Assembly: GCF_965638725.1 (NCBI RefSeq)
Contig: NC_134962.1
Coordinates: forward strand, 1,309,501-1,373,500
Direction of reading: 5' to 3'
Origin: Aptenodytes patagonicus
Lineage: Eukaryota > Chordata > Aves > Sphenisciformes > Spheniscidae
Length of the DNA stretch: 64,000 nt
Shown here: positions 1 through 10,906 of the stretch, one piece after another
Numbering within the stretch: position 1 is the stretch's first letter
How the letters are laid out: each line of letters starts with the position of its first letter
The notes under the pieces: model-generated
What the model saw: only the letters and a program-made list of their open reading frames with translations
Database searches by the model: none
What the model was told of the DNA's origin: nothing
Program-made: the position numbers and the translations under genes

Positions 1-2618
1 CTGGTTTTCAGCGGGGAGGGACCAGACGCTTGTTCTGGGACACAGGACAAAGCAAGCAGCTGGGGGAGCAGGGGGAAAAACCCTTTAAAACCAGATGAGG
101 GTCGTTGTGCACAGCCCCTGTTCTAGCACGAACCAGAGCCCAGCCCGACCTCCAGCTCGCCCCGGCACTATTTTGCTTTTCGGCTCACCCTTCATGGTCT
201 ACCCCGGCCACTAAGCACTCTGCCTACAAAAGAAATCAGCCCCAAGCCCGAGCCCTGCTCCACGGCCCTGTCTTAGACCGTGCTTACAAGTGAGCCCTCT
301 GCAAGGCAGGCTTGGCGCTCGCTGGCCTTCCCAGAGAGGCAGAGCCAGATGTAACCCCTGGGGCTCTGAGAGGGAGAAGGACTGAAATCAGCCGCCCCTC
401 ACTGTCAATCCCGAAGGACAAACAGAAGCGGAGAAAGCCCGTTGGAGCAGCCAGGTACATCTGTTTTCTCGCAGAGAGAGGACAAGCACGGCGAGCTGGG
501 CGTGCTCAGAGCTGTGCTCATCCATCTCCGTCTCGGTCCAGGACAAACTGTGCGTCCAGAGTGCCCCCAGCGCAGGGCTTGAAGCTGCCGGTGAAATCCA
601 GCCGGGTTCCCTTGAAGCAAGAGGATTTTTAACGAGGGGAAGCTGAAATGCAGATGGGAATGGATATGCAGGGGGTTACAGCTCCTCCGGGCCCCACACG
701 CTGCCCGCAGCATGCAGGGACCCAAGGAGGGCCAGCAAGAGTCCTGGGCACCTACACACACACTTCCAGGCCGAGCGCAGCTCGTGTCTGATTTTGCTCT
801 TTCAAGAAGCAAATCCAGTGTCTGGAACCAAAGGGTTAATCAGAAAAAAAAAAAGAAGGGCTGGTGAAGTCGTGTGAAAAGTTGCAGGGAGGTCAGTGGG
901 AAAGGGCTGCGGGATGGCGGAGAGGGCTCTGGCACGGGCTCCCGCCTGTCAGGGCGGGTAAGCACCAAATGCCTGACTTGTGATGTTACAGAAACTTTCC
1001 ACTTGGGCCTTCCTGCTATTTTTAACTCTTCTCCCAGCCACCCTCAGTAACCCCAGCCCCACCAGCTGTCGAGGCTAATTAATTCCCCTTTTTTATCATT
1101 TTTTTTATCGGAAAAAAATTAAGTTGCACTAATCCATCACGCAGCCGCTCGCCTCCCCCCGCGGTCTCCTGACACGTTCCAGGCTTTCCTCCTGCTTCGG
1201 CTCGTGCCTCCGCAGCGCTGCAGCCATACCTGGCTTCCAGCTAAAACCCCGGCCCTGGAGCGGGAGATCCAGCCCCTCTCGCCGCCCGCACCACCACCGG
1301 TTTGCTGGGCGAGCGTCTGCTCATCCCGAGGGATGATATTTTCATGCAAAATAACCCCCGTGTGCGCGTGAGGTGCGGAGGAGCCGAGGGGCTGGCCTGC
1401 ACCTGCAGCGCCGGGACCCGCTGGGAAGGAATGACTCCATTAACAGGCGTCTCTGTGCCAAGAACAATTTGTATAGGGAGTTGCTGTAAATAAACGCGCA
1501 TATGCACGCTGTTCTGCACACAGCTACGGGTTTCGGGCTACAGCATACTCGAGATTTGAACACGTGACCCATTTTTTCCTCACGTTTGTACCCTTGGTCA
1601 GTGGGCAGCAGAGAAAGCCGAGGCACCTCGGCAGCTCTAAATCGTTTGTGATTTTTGCGATTTGTCCTGTCCTGTGCAGGACCCTGCTGCCACGGGACAA
1701 GGGGCAGCGTTACGCCTTCAGCCTGCCATGGGTATGGTGGAAAATAGCTTCTCACAGCTGGCTGTTGGTATGCTTCAGCCTAGACTTGGCCAGCCCGGGT
1801 CTGTCCCTGGAGAGGAGAGCCCAGCATTCCTGTGACCGAGCTAGCAGGGCCTTCTCCCCACCGACGCTAAGTGAGGATTTGCCTTACGCTTTGTAATTCT
1901 TATATCCAGTATCAGCGCAGCGCACACTGGTAAGCAGGAGCGGGGACTACTCACAACCTCCACTTGGGAAGTAATTAGCTACCAGTGAACTGGGGCAGGG
2001 AAAAGAGCAGTGAGGAAGGTAACAAAGCTTTGCCTTTTTGCTGCCAGCCGATGTCGCCAACGCATTTTTTTAGATATGAGGGAAATGGCTGCCCGTCTTT
2101 GTTCTCACAGAGCGCTGGTGCCATTTCACGCAACCAGCAAGGAGGCTCTAGATGGGCAAGGCCTGCCCTGACAGGGATGCTCCTTGGGAGCCTGCCCCCT
2201 TCCCTCAGTTTTGTTTCCTGACTACAAAGTGAAAACAACAATAAAGTAAGAGTCAGCGTAGGCACAAAGGCCTCGAAAAGCTCTGCTGGTCCTGGCTGTC
2301 CCCGGCTGCAGCCACTAATAATCCCCACTTGCAGGCTGCACAAAGGGAAGCCCAGAAGAGAGAAGTGATGTGACCAAGGCTGACAGCACATCAGTATTAG
2401 AGTGGTGGCTGGTTCCTGGCTGCTCTTAGGCAGGACCACGAGACCCTGCAGCCGCCTTCCCAAGCAGAACCCAACGTAACTGTGGGTTTATACCCTGGGC
2501 TGGGTGTAGGTTTAACAGTGACGTCTGTGGAAACGATGGGGTAAGAGTAGCACTCAGTGCCAAAGACTCTGCAGCCCAAGGCCACAAAGAAAGGGCTGTG
2601 CATGCCCACTGACCAGCC
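1..2618. other. Non-coding flank downstream of C20orf96
   Basis: No exon with recognisable protein similarity is visible on either strand. The stretch contains an AT-rich block at about 1070-1130 with A and T runs, and a moderately AT-rich block at 1430-1500. Plus-strand AATAAA hexamers occur at 1489-1494 and 2240-2245, but no plus-strand coding exon precedes either one. The 3' UTR of the minus-strand C20orf96 gene must begin just below 2619; I could not find a clear minus-strand polyadenylation hexamer for it here. Confidence 0.5.
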
Positions 2619-5600
2619 TTACTTTGGTCTGCGGAGAAGAACGTCAGCGAAGATCAGCTCTCTTGGGTCTCTTGCGCTCTGGCGGAGTGTCTGGATGCTT
2701 CTCTTCAGCTCACCAATCTCCTCTTCCAGGTCCTTAATAATCTGAACGAATGACATTTCTAAGAGTTCTTTACTTTGCAAGAGAAGCAGGAATTAAAGTT
2801 TTAGAGATTTTGCAAACAGCAGAGCTAGAAAACATCCCTCTTGCAAGTAAGCCCCTAACAAGCTTCCTGAAATACTTGCTGGACTGCTCGTCCTCAGGAT
2901 GTCCTAACAGCCCACTGACTCCAGTGGAAACGGAGGGCAACGTACCCCACTAAGGCAGACAAAATCCTCATGAAGGGCAAGGGCTGAGGGTGGCTGGCTC
3001 TGCTGCACTGCGCTGGCTCTTCCCCAGCTCACTCACCTCCCTTTGCCTCAGTATTTCACGTCGCAGAACGTGATTGTTTATCACCATCTGCTTCAGGCCA
3101 TCCTGGTGCAGCAACATCTCCTGTGTGGGTGAAGAGAAGAAAACCAGCTGAAGAAACCCCCCAGTAACCACCAGCATGACACCCTGCCACTGCCGGCTGC
3201 CACTGCCGGCTGTGTCCAGATGTGTCACTCTTCAAGAAAACAGTTTCTGCTCGAAAAAGGTTTGGGCTCCGGCTCTAGAAAGAGCCTGTCATTGAGATCA
3301 CATTGTGCTGATCGTGGAACAAGACTGCGGAACTCAAGACATCCAGTTCAGTTTCCCGGGGAAAGCTTATTAATATTGCTTGGGTTACTTATATCACCCG
3401 TGCTTATGAATTCACCTGTAAAAGGGCACAGCAGTTCTACATCAGAGCAGGCTGTAAATGGAGCCAGTAATTAATATTTTCTTAGTGCTCTCAAGCTGCT
3501 AACCCAGGAAAAGCGCTAAGCACATCATGCGAGCAGGAACCGTGCAACAAGAGTTCCTCCTATTTTGGGAAGAACGACAGCAGTCCCTGCTCTTTTAGTG
3601 CTGCATATAGCTTAATTTCCTCATGAATTTATTACAAACATATGTGCGCTGCCACAGCGGTGTCGCAGCCAATTAGCGAAGCAGCTACCTAAATAATGTA
3701 ATAAAACAGGGACCATAAAAGCAGGGTGAACGTTGGGTCACAGCGCACTCACCTCCATGCAGCAAACTCTCAGCAGCGAGTCTAATATTTCAACACATCA
3801 GACTACAGCAGCGACTCAGAAGCGCTTCTCATGTACCCTCCCAGCCTGACAAACAGCTCCAGTACGGCATCAGGAGGGGAGCAGTGATGCTCTGTTACTC
3901 TTTGGGTGCTGGCTGCACCATGCTATTGCTAATGGGCAATGTGTGGAAGCCCCTGCCTTGCCTCCCAGCACCCAGAAACTGATCCCCCATGCTGGGACGT
4001 CACATGGACTCCACAAACCTCCACGACTTTCTGTAATAGTGCCTCTTGTTCCGCCCGTGCCTTCTCTTCCAATTCCTCTAAGACAGCCTTCCCCATTTCT
4101 TCTGTCTTGTCTATCTCCTCCTGAGAACGGCAGGAAGCAGTGCACAGAAGCAACAGGAGCGTTAGGCAAGATAACCATCGCGTTTCTTCCTCCCCTGCCC
4201 TCTCCTTCCTCCCTGGCAACGCTGCAGGGAAGGAGAGGTGTCGGCACCTGCTGTTGCTCCTTCAGGCTCTGGATGCTGCGCTGCAGAAGGACTATCCGGA
4301 CAGCTTGTTCCGGATACCGCCCATCGATGTAGGTCCGCAGGATGCCGAGCTCGTCCTGGAGAACCTGTACCTTTGATGTGACTTCATCCAGCTGCTGCTG
4401 TAGCCCTGATTGAAAGTCAAAACAGAAAATCCCAACCCAGGGGTTCCAGAGCTTCGCTTTTTCGCTGAGCTAAGGAGTCTGTCCTGCATTTGCCTGAGCC
4501 CTTCCCTCTACAGAGATTACACACCCCGCAGGGAGTGGGAATGGCCACCCCGTGTCAGACCACCTTGACCAGATCCTGCCCCAACGGGACGGTGCAAACA
4601 GCTGCCAAGGAGGCGATTCTTCCGACCCCCCTGAGCACAGGCTGCCGGCTGTCACAGGGCTCTCGCCCTCCTGACAGGCTGACGGGAAGATCGTCCCCAC
4701 AGAGCAAACAGGATTAATTTTCAGAAATGGAATTGTTTGACATTTATAAGATCAACACAGCGTCTTTGACCTAAGAAGATGGAAAGCAAAGGTAACACGG
4801 TTGTCCAGACCGCATTTCATAGTAATGCGAGCAACTCACTTCCCAGATTCTTCTCCATTGTTTTCTCCATTTCCTGGAGCTCTGCCCTTGCTGTGTCCAG
4901 CCGGTTCTGGTTGAAGGTCTGCACCGTTGCCTTCACCCTCTGCACAGGGAGAAATCCAGGCACTGCTCATTCCACAGAGCTCTGAAACGGCCCCCTGCAC
5001 CATCCCTGACCTTCCTTTCACGTGCTGTTGCTTGCATTAGCAGCACAGAGGAATCCATCGCCGTGGCTGGTGCCAGCTCGTGCACGGGAGCTGCTCTGGG
5101 GAGCAGAGTGGTGCTTCAGGAGCCAGCTGGAGCCAAGGACATTATGGAGGGATGTATTTGGGGTGTTACAGGGGTGACTACTGTTGCTTGGGACAGTTAC
5201 AGTCAGGGTGCTCTCGGGGCTTTAAAACAGGCACAAAACAAGAGCACCTCACAGGATCTTTGGGCATCAGAGAGCTCCCCCCCGGTCACACTCGGTGCAG
5301 TGGAAGGGGCCGGGCAGCACCTGACCCTTCTCCAGTACTAACGAACAATGGGAAGTTCTGCATTCTGCTGAATCGGGTCTGATGGCCAACCCCAAAGCCT
5401 CACCTGAAATGCTTCATACTGCTGCAGCAAGACCCTTGCTTGCTTGGCAGTGCTGTCGTCAGTGTGCTGGATGTCCTTAATCAGCCGGCAGTTGGTCTCT
5501 GCCAGGCGGGCACTGCGCTGCTTCAGCTCCTCGATGGCATTTTTCTTCAGATTGGTCAGATTCTATGGGAATTTGTGGGTTAAAGTGTCGCGGATTCCAT

Positions 5601-7029
5601 CAGTCCCACCTGCCCCAAGTTTTCTCAGCATCGTCTGCTGTCCCCGGGACATTCCTGTCCCGTGGTGACAGCGGCCTCACTGCTGAGGCACTCTGACTTC
5701 CCCCATAGAGCACACCTCTGCTCCCACCTTCCTTACTGCCAACTGCAGGATCACCCTCTCTTTTATAACCATCTTTCACCTACTAAAAAGCTGTGGTCAT
5801 GTCCTCCACCTCAACCTTCTCTTTGCTAGGCTGAGAAAATCTGATACCAACAGCCTTTTCTAACAGGTCACATTTCCTAAATCTCATCCCTCCTACTGCT
5901 ACAGCCTGGACTCTCTCCCGGTTTCTCTTAATTTTTCTTGATAGACAGTATCAAGGTTAGATTTCACCAGCATTAAGCAGAGCAGCATAATTACCTCCAG
6001 CATATTAATAAATAAACACGTGCCATTTTGCAAGAGTGAGTCAGGCTGCTAGAATTTCCTCCATAAAGGCAGCTGGGGTAACCGTATGGATTTGCTGCCT
6101 ACATCCCAGCACTGGATATTTGTGGCACGTACCGTGGTAATTTTGATCTCTTCCAAGGTTTTAGCTAATTCAGCCTTCCTGAGTGCTAATTTCCTCTGAG
6201 TAAAACTTCTGTATTTCTCTTGGGATGGTGACGTCTCTGAAGGCAAGGGTGGTTTTTTACTCAGCATAAATGCAACTGGTGAAACAAAAAAGAGGCCTGT
6301 GCTTATTTCACAGCCCAGTTTCAACGCCTTACATCTACTCTTCTCCTGTCATACGTGGCCGAGGGGAATATAAAGAACTGAGAGACTGCATTCAAACCTT
6401 CTGCAGCCCCAGCAAAAGCCACTCGCAGTTACAGCCCAGGAGCTGAGCCTACAAAGCGCTCCCTGGTCTTTTCTAGTTCTCCCCCTTTATTCTCAGCATT
6501 TCCCCTTGGGTAATTTTCTTTTTGTGGCTTTTGCTGAACGTCTCCCAGCAGAAAGCACTGGGTTGATGCGAAAGCGGCACCAGCGGGCAGGGACAGCAGG
6601 GCGATGTATAAGGGAATCTCTCCCAACCTGGCTTGTCCTTCTCTCCTTTCTTCTTCTTGTCCTCATTGGTGAGCGGTGGCAAAGTCAACCTGCGGGCTGG
6701 AGATTTCCTCTCCTCTGCTTCTGTCTTCTGCCATTTGCTGTAATCCTAAACTCAGCACGACAGCAGCACAGCAAAGATGGGGAGTCAAACGAGGTTTGTG
6801 AGCAGAGACCTCTCTGACTTGACCCACAGTTCTGACTCCCCTCCGCAACTCCCCCGGGGCTTCCAGGTGTCCCTTCGAGCCCTTTACCAGCAGCAAATCT
6901 CAGGTCTGTTTGAGAGACGCTGCGCTTATAACCACAGTGTTTTAAGCGCCATAAACCCCACGGGAACAAGAGACTTACTATTCTCTTGAACTCCTCCGTG
7001 ATACTCGGAACCGGGCCCTGTGCATCCAT
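2619..7029 (-). CDS. C20orf96: C20orf96 ortholog, coiled-coil protein (9 coding exons)
   Basis: Coding exons, read on the minus strand: 6979-7029, 6628-6727, 6133-6275, 5404-5562, 4840-4939, 4248-4405, 4019-4120, 3037-3120, 2619-2741. All have GT/AG borders and phases close to 1020 nt (339 aa; the human protein is about 363 aa by memory). The protein is Lys/Glu/Gln-rich. Long coiled coils run from exon 4 (IEELKQRSARLAETN) through exon 6 (LQQQLDEVTSKVQVLQDEL) to exon 9. The end, DPRELIFADVLLRRPK, matches the human C20orf96 tail block and is followed at once by a stop, so the last roughly 18 human residues are missing. Its place beside SOX12 fits 20p13 synteny. Start: ATG 7029 has a strong context (G at -3 and +4). 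An alternative uses ATG 7025 with the acceptor before 6737 (341 aa). An upstream exon cannot be excluded, because a good acceptor lies just before 7042. Function is unknown; a scaffold or ciliary role is only inference. Confidence 0.87.
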
Positions 7030-7059
7030 CTCTGCGCAGGCTCTGGAGGGAAGAAGCGT

Positions 7060-8225
7060 AACGCCAGCGAGGAGGCTGAGCCCCGCAGCTCTGCCTGTCC
7101 CCGCGGACAAGCCTCTGCGGGTCCAAAGTCAGAGCAGGGAGGCAGCGACACCCCCCTGGGCTGTGGTACCCTTAGTGAACCCCATCTTCACCCACCTCCC
7201 CCTGCCCCACGGGGGGCCTCCTGCCCATCCCCTCTGGGGAGACCCCCTCCCCACCCCACGCCCCACGGGGAGTCCTCCTGCCTGTCGCCTGTGGGGAGAC
7301 CCCCCGCCCCCCCGGGACCCCCCTTCGCCATGGCCTCCCGCCATCCTCCTGCCCCTCAGGGATCCCCCCCCATACCCCACGGCCCCCCGGGGATCCCCCG
7401 TTTCCCGCGGGGGAAACCGGCCCCGGGCCGGTCTCCATGGCGACAGCAGGCGGGTACGGAGGCCGGGCGGGGCCCGCGCTCACGGGAAGGGGCGCCCCCT
7501 GCCGGCTCCGCCCCGGCGCCGCACGACAGGAGCCCGGGGTCAGAGGGGCGGGATCCACCGAGGCGGGATCCACCGAGGCCGGATCCACCGGGGCGGGGTG
7601 TCTGGGCCGGACCGGGCAGCCCTGCGAGACGGGCCCCGTGGAACGAGGACTCGGCCGCTTGCGGGGCCGCTGGGGCTGGGAGGGAGCAGAGCCCGCGGCG
7701 GCAGCGCGGGGCGAGGGCCGGCCGCCCCGGAGAGCCCGGGGGATGGCGGCCGCGGCGCACGGCGCCAGCGGGCACGGGGCAGCCGCCTCACGGCCGCGCA
7801 GACCCGTTCTGCGCTACGGGCGTTGCCGTGCTAATGCGCACTCACCCGGTCCCGCCCGCGGGGCCGGGCGCGAAGCCTTGTGGGTCGGGGGGAACGGCCG
7901 AGCAGGTGCACGGTGTCAGGGTCATACGGGAGCTGCGTGGCGGGTGCCCGGTGCCGGGCACGGCCTCCGGCCGCACCGGGCGGCAACGGCTCGGGCAGGC
8001 GCCGCCCGCAGGCCCCGGGCTGCTAGGCCCCGCGCAACGCCCAGCGCGATGGGGAAGCCGCGGTGGAGGGTTGTGTGGTGTTCCCCCCCGGCAGCGGGTC
8101 TCCGGGGGAACGTGGGCGGCCCTGCCAGGGGCTCAGACCGGGCCCGCGGGAGGGCAGGCCCCGGGGCAGGCCGCAGCGCCCGGCGTAGGCCTCGGGCGGC
8201 GGCGCGGCCCCGAGCCCCGCTCGGG
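7060..8225. other. CpG-rich interval upstream of C20orf96
   Basis: Extremely GC-rich DNA with long open frames in several phases, which is expected when stop codons are rare; none resembles a known protein. In particular the CCHC zinc fingers of ZCCHC3, which sits between C20orf96 and SOX12 in human, are not present. A 5' non-coding exon of C20orf96 may lie here. A short direct repeat of GGATCCACCGAGGC type occurs at about 7549-7590. An imperfect X-box-like palindrome (GTCTCCATGGCGAC) lies at 7431-7444. Confidence 0.5.
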
Positions 8226-8230
8226 CCCCT

Positions 8231-8379
8231 GTTACCACAGCAACTGGCGGCGGCGGCTCAGCCAATGGGCGTGCGCCCTGCGGCGGGCCCGCGCGCCGCG
8301 GCGGCAGCCAATGGGCGCGGCCCCTGGCGGGCAGCCCGCGGTCTCCGGGGCAACAGGGCCGCCGCCGCCGCGCCATTGG
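8231..8379. promoter_or_regulatory. RFX X-box plus CCAAT-box cluster
   Basis: GTTACCACAGCAAC at 8231-8244 fits the RFX X-box pattern (GTNRCC, short spacer, RGYAAC). CCAAT pentamers follow at 8262-8266 and 8308-8312, and an inverted one (ATTGG) at 8375-8379, all inside a CpG island. An X-box followed by an NF-Y (CCAAT) site about 17 bp later resembles the X-Y spacing of RFX/NF-Y promoters. It could drive C20orf96 leftward, an unknown transcript rightward, or both; no exon next to it was identified. Confidence 0.6.
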
Positions 8380-9192
8380 TGCCGCCCGCAGCCCCGCGGA
8401 GGGGGCGGGGCTAGGCCGGGAGGGGCGGGGCCGGGCCGCGCCGCGCCGCGGGAGACAAGGCCCCACTCGTGGCACCGGGGGAGCTGCGTGGCTGCCCCGT
8501 GGGCAGCGCATTCCCCGCCCGGCGGCCGCCGTCCCCGCTCCCCGCCGCCCCGCTCTGACCCGCCGGGGGCCGAGCCCCGGGGAGGCGCCGCTGGGGCGGG
8601 GTGGGGGGGGGAGGACACACACGCGTCCACGAAGGCACCGGCCTTCCCACGCCGCGGGGGGCCGAGCGCTGCAAGCCCCAGCGGGGCGGCACGGGGGCTG
8701 TCCCGGGCCAGGGCTCTGCCGGGGGGAGCGGGGAGAGTGGGCGCCCCGGGAGCCCGGTGGACCGGCAGGGGCGGGGTCCGGGGGCAGCGTCCCGGGGGGA
8801 CGTCCCGGGGTCCCGGCTCAGCGTCCCGGCCGGGCAGAGCCGTGCCCGGGCCGGGGTGCGGCTCCCAGGGGGGTGTGGGGGCTCCTGGGGGTGCCCACGT
8901 GCGAGTGTGAGGGGCACCGGGGCCACCGGGGTGCCCAAACCGGGTGAGCAGCGGGTACTGGCAGTAGTTGGAGCATCCCCGGGTGGGTACCGGGGGGCAC
9001 GGGGAGGTACCGGGGTGCCCCGGCCGGGGTACCGGGACGCTCGTGTGAAGGTACCGGGGGGTCACCGGGGGTGCCGTGCTGCTCAGGTGGGGGGCACCGG
9101 GAGCTACCGGGGTGCCGTGCCGGCGGTACCGGCGGTACCGGGGCGTGCCGCCCCTGCCATTCTCTCCAGCAACCCCTCTCCGGAGGGCGCCC

Positions 9193-9323
9193 ATTGGCGG
9201 AGCCGGATATTTCCCCCCCCCCCGCGGCCAATGGGCCGGGGGAGGCGGCGCCTCCCATTGACAGAACCGGCGCGGCGGTGTTTACCGGGGGCGGCGCGGG
9301 GGCGGGGCGGCGGCGGCTATAAG
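9193..9323 (+). promoter_or_regulatory. SOX12: SOX12 core promoter (CCAAT boxes and TATA-like box)
   Basis: An inverted CCAAT (ATTGG) is at 9193-9197 and a direct CCAAT at 9228-9232. A TATA-like CTATAAGAG with TATAAG at 9318-9323 follows. The spacing predicts transcription starting near 9345-9355, about 650 bp before the SOX12 start codon. Placement is inferred from motifs only. Confidence 0.6.
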
Positions 9324-9419
9324 AGCGGCACCGGGGGGCGTGCGGCTCCCGGGCTGCCCGCACCGCCCCCGCGCACCCCCCGACTCGGACCCGCCACAGC
9401 CTCCCCGCACTGCACCCGA

Positions 9420-9710
9420 CCGGAGCATCCGCCGACTCAACCGGGGAAGCATCCCCGGGGCGGTGCGGAGCGTCCCCGGGCCGGTACAGAGCATCCTCGG
9501 ACCGGCGCGGAGCGTCTCCGGGACGGTGCAGATCATCCCCGAGCATCCCCGGGACGGTGCAGAGCATCCTCGGACCGGCGCGGAGCGTCTCCGGGACGGT
9601 GCAGATCATCCCCGAGCATCCCCGGGACGGTGCAGAGCATCCCCGGACCGGTGCGGAGCATCCCGGAGCATCTCCCGACCGGACCGCTGCGGAACATCCC
9701 CGAACCGGAG
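9420..9710 (+). repeat. GC-rich tandem array in SOX12 5' leader (73-bp higher-order period)
   Basis: A basic unit of about 20-25 bp related to GAGCATCCCCGGGACGGTGC recurs across the stretch. Groups of units are duplicated with a 73-bp period: the same block starts at 9489, 9562 and, more diverged, at 9635. The period is not a multiple of three. The array lies between the predicted transcription start and the SOX12 ATG. Confidence 0.8.
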
Positions 9711-9885
9711 ACCGCCGGGCCGGCCCGGGGTCCCCTCCGGAGCATCGCAGAGGCCGCCGCCCCGGCGGAGCCGCCCCCGCCGTGCGCCCCCGGGCCCCGG
9801 CGCGGCCCCCTGCGCCCCGCCCCGCCGCCGCCGCCCGCTCCGCACAATGGGGGCGGCGCGGCGCGGCGCGTAGCGGCGGGCGGGG

Positions 9886-9953
9886 AGGCGGCGGCGGCGG
9901 CGGCGGCGGGCGGGGAGGAGGAGGAGGAAGAGGAGGAGGAGGAGGAAGAGGCG

Positions 9954-9984
<31 letters not shown>

Positions 9985-9990
9985 GGGGGG
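9886..9990 (+). repeat. CGG/GGA trinucleotide tract in SOX12 5' leader
   Basis: Two runs of CGG repeats (about 9888-9909 and 9955-9983) flank a purine-only GAG/GGA stretch (about 9914-9951) and end in a G run only 17 bp before the SOX12 start codon. Such a leader would form G-rich secondary structure in the mRNA. Confidence 0.85.
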
Positions 9991-10006
9991 GGTTCCCGGC
10001 CCCGGC

Positions 10007-10906
10007 ATGGTGCAGCGCGGCATGCGGGGCCGGGGCGCGGAGGCTCGGCGGGAGCCCTGCGCCCCGCTGCCCGCCCGCGACGCCGAACCCGCCTGGTGCA
10101 AGACGCCGAGCGGGCACATCAAGCGGCCGATGAACGCCTTCATGGTGTGGTCGCAGCACGAGCGCCGCAAGATCATGGACCAGTGGCCCGACATGCACAA
10201 CGCCGAGATCTCCAAGCGCCTGGGCCGGCGCTGGCAGCTCCTCCACGACTCCGAGAAGATCCCCTTTGTCAAGGAGGCCGAGCGCCTGCGCCTCAAGCAC
10301 ATGGCCGACTACCCCGACTACAAGTACCGGCCTCGGAAAAAGGGCAAGGTGGGCGCCGGCACGTCCCGCCCGCGGCTCCCGGTGAAGATTAAACCCTCTG
10401 TCCTAGGCCGCGTCTCCGCCAGCCGCAGGCAGCCCGCCAAGCCGCCCGCTGGCCCCGATGCCTCGCAGGAGCCCGCGCCGGAGGTGTCGGCTGAGGACTG
10501 CCCCGTGGCGCCCAGCACGGCCGCCTGGCACGCGGCACCCGCTGGGGAGCGTGACCCCCAGGAGCCCCCCGCGCCCCCGAGCCCCGCCGCCGCCTGCCCC
10601 GAGCCGGGGAGGTCCCCGGAGAGCGGGTCCCCTTCTCCCATGTCAGCCGGGTCCCCTCCCTCCTCCTTCAGCTCCTCCGACGAGGAGCTGGAGGAAGAGC
10701 TGCTGGGGGTCCTGCCCGGGCGGGCCCCCGCCGGTGCCGCCTGCGGTGCCCTGGACTGGTCCGTCTTCGACAAGGACCACGACCTCTTCCCGCGGGGCGG
10801 CTCCTCGCACTTCGAGTTCCCGGACTATTGCACGCCCGAGGTGACGGAGATGATAGCGGGGGACTGGCTCATGTCCAGCATCTCGGACTTGGTCTTTACC
10901 TACTGA
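10007..10906 (+). CDS. SOX12: SOX12, SoxC-group HMG-box transcription factor
   Basis: Single-exon gene of 299 aa. The HMG box lies at about residues 39-107 ([18 protein letters not shown] through [12 protein letters not shown]), the minor-groove-binding and DNA-bending domain typical of SOX proteins. A Pro/Ala/Ser-rich linker follows, then a Ser/Glu patch ([13 protein letters not shown]). The C-terminal transactivation segment contains [16 protein letters not shown] and ends in SDLVFTY, the signature of SOX4/SOX11/SOX12. The N-terminus (MVQRG) and the [18 protein letters not shown] run resemble SOX12 rather than SOX4 or SOX11, and the NRSN2/C20orf96 neighbours agree. The start is the first ATG that gives the family N-terminus; the same frame stays open 150 codons upstream without another ATG. 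Human SOX12 is 315 aa by memory. It acts in the nucleus in neural and mesenchymal progenitors. Confidence 0.96.
   Translation: MVQRGMRGRGAEARREPCAPLPARDAEPAWCKTPSGHIKRPMNAFMVWSQHERRKIMDQWPDMHNAEISKRLGRRWQLLHDSEKIPFVKEAERLRLKHMADYPDYKYRPRKKGKVGAGTSRPRLPVKIKPSVLGRVSASRRQPAKPPAGPDASQEPAPEVSAEDCPVAPSTAAWHAAPAGERDPQEPPAPPSPAAACPEPGRSPESGSPSPMSAGSPPSSFSSSDEELEEELLGVLPGRAPAGAACGALDWSVFDKDHDLFPRGGSSHFEFPDYCTPEVTEMIAGDWLMSSISDLVFTY

Noticed and set aside
481-510. DKHGE-like codons resembling the Tribbles DKHGCPAYV block
   Set aside because: Only four residues agree and neighbouring residues do not; chance match.
7291-8910. 539-codon plus-strand open frame and several overlapping long frames
   Set aside because: The region is about 80% GC with Pro/Gly/Arg/Ala-rich translations in every frame and no domain; stop codons are simply rare.
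8232-10302. Large minus-strand frames antisense to SOX12
   Set aside because: They are the complement of the GC-rich SOX12 leader and coding sequence; composition explains them.
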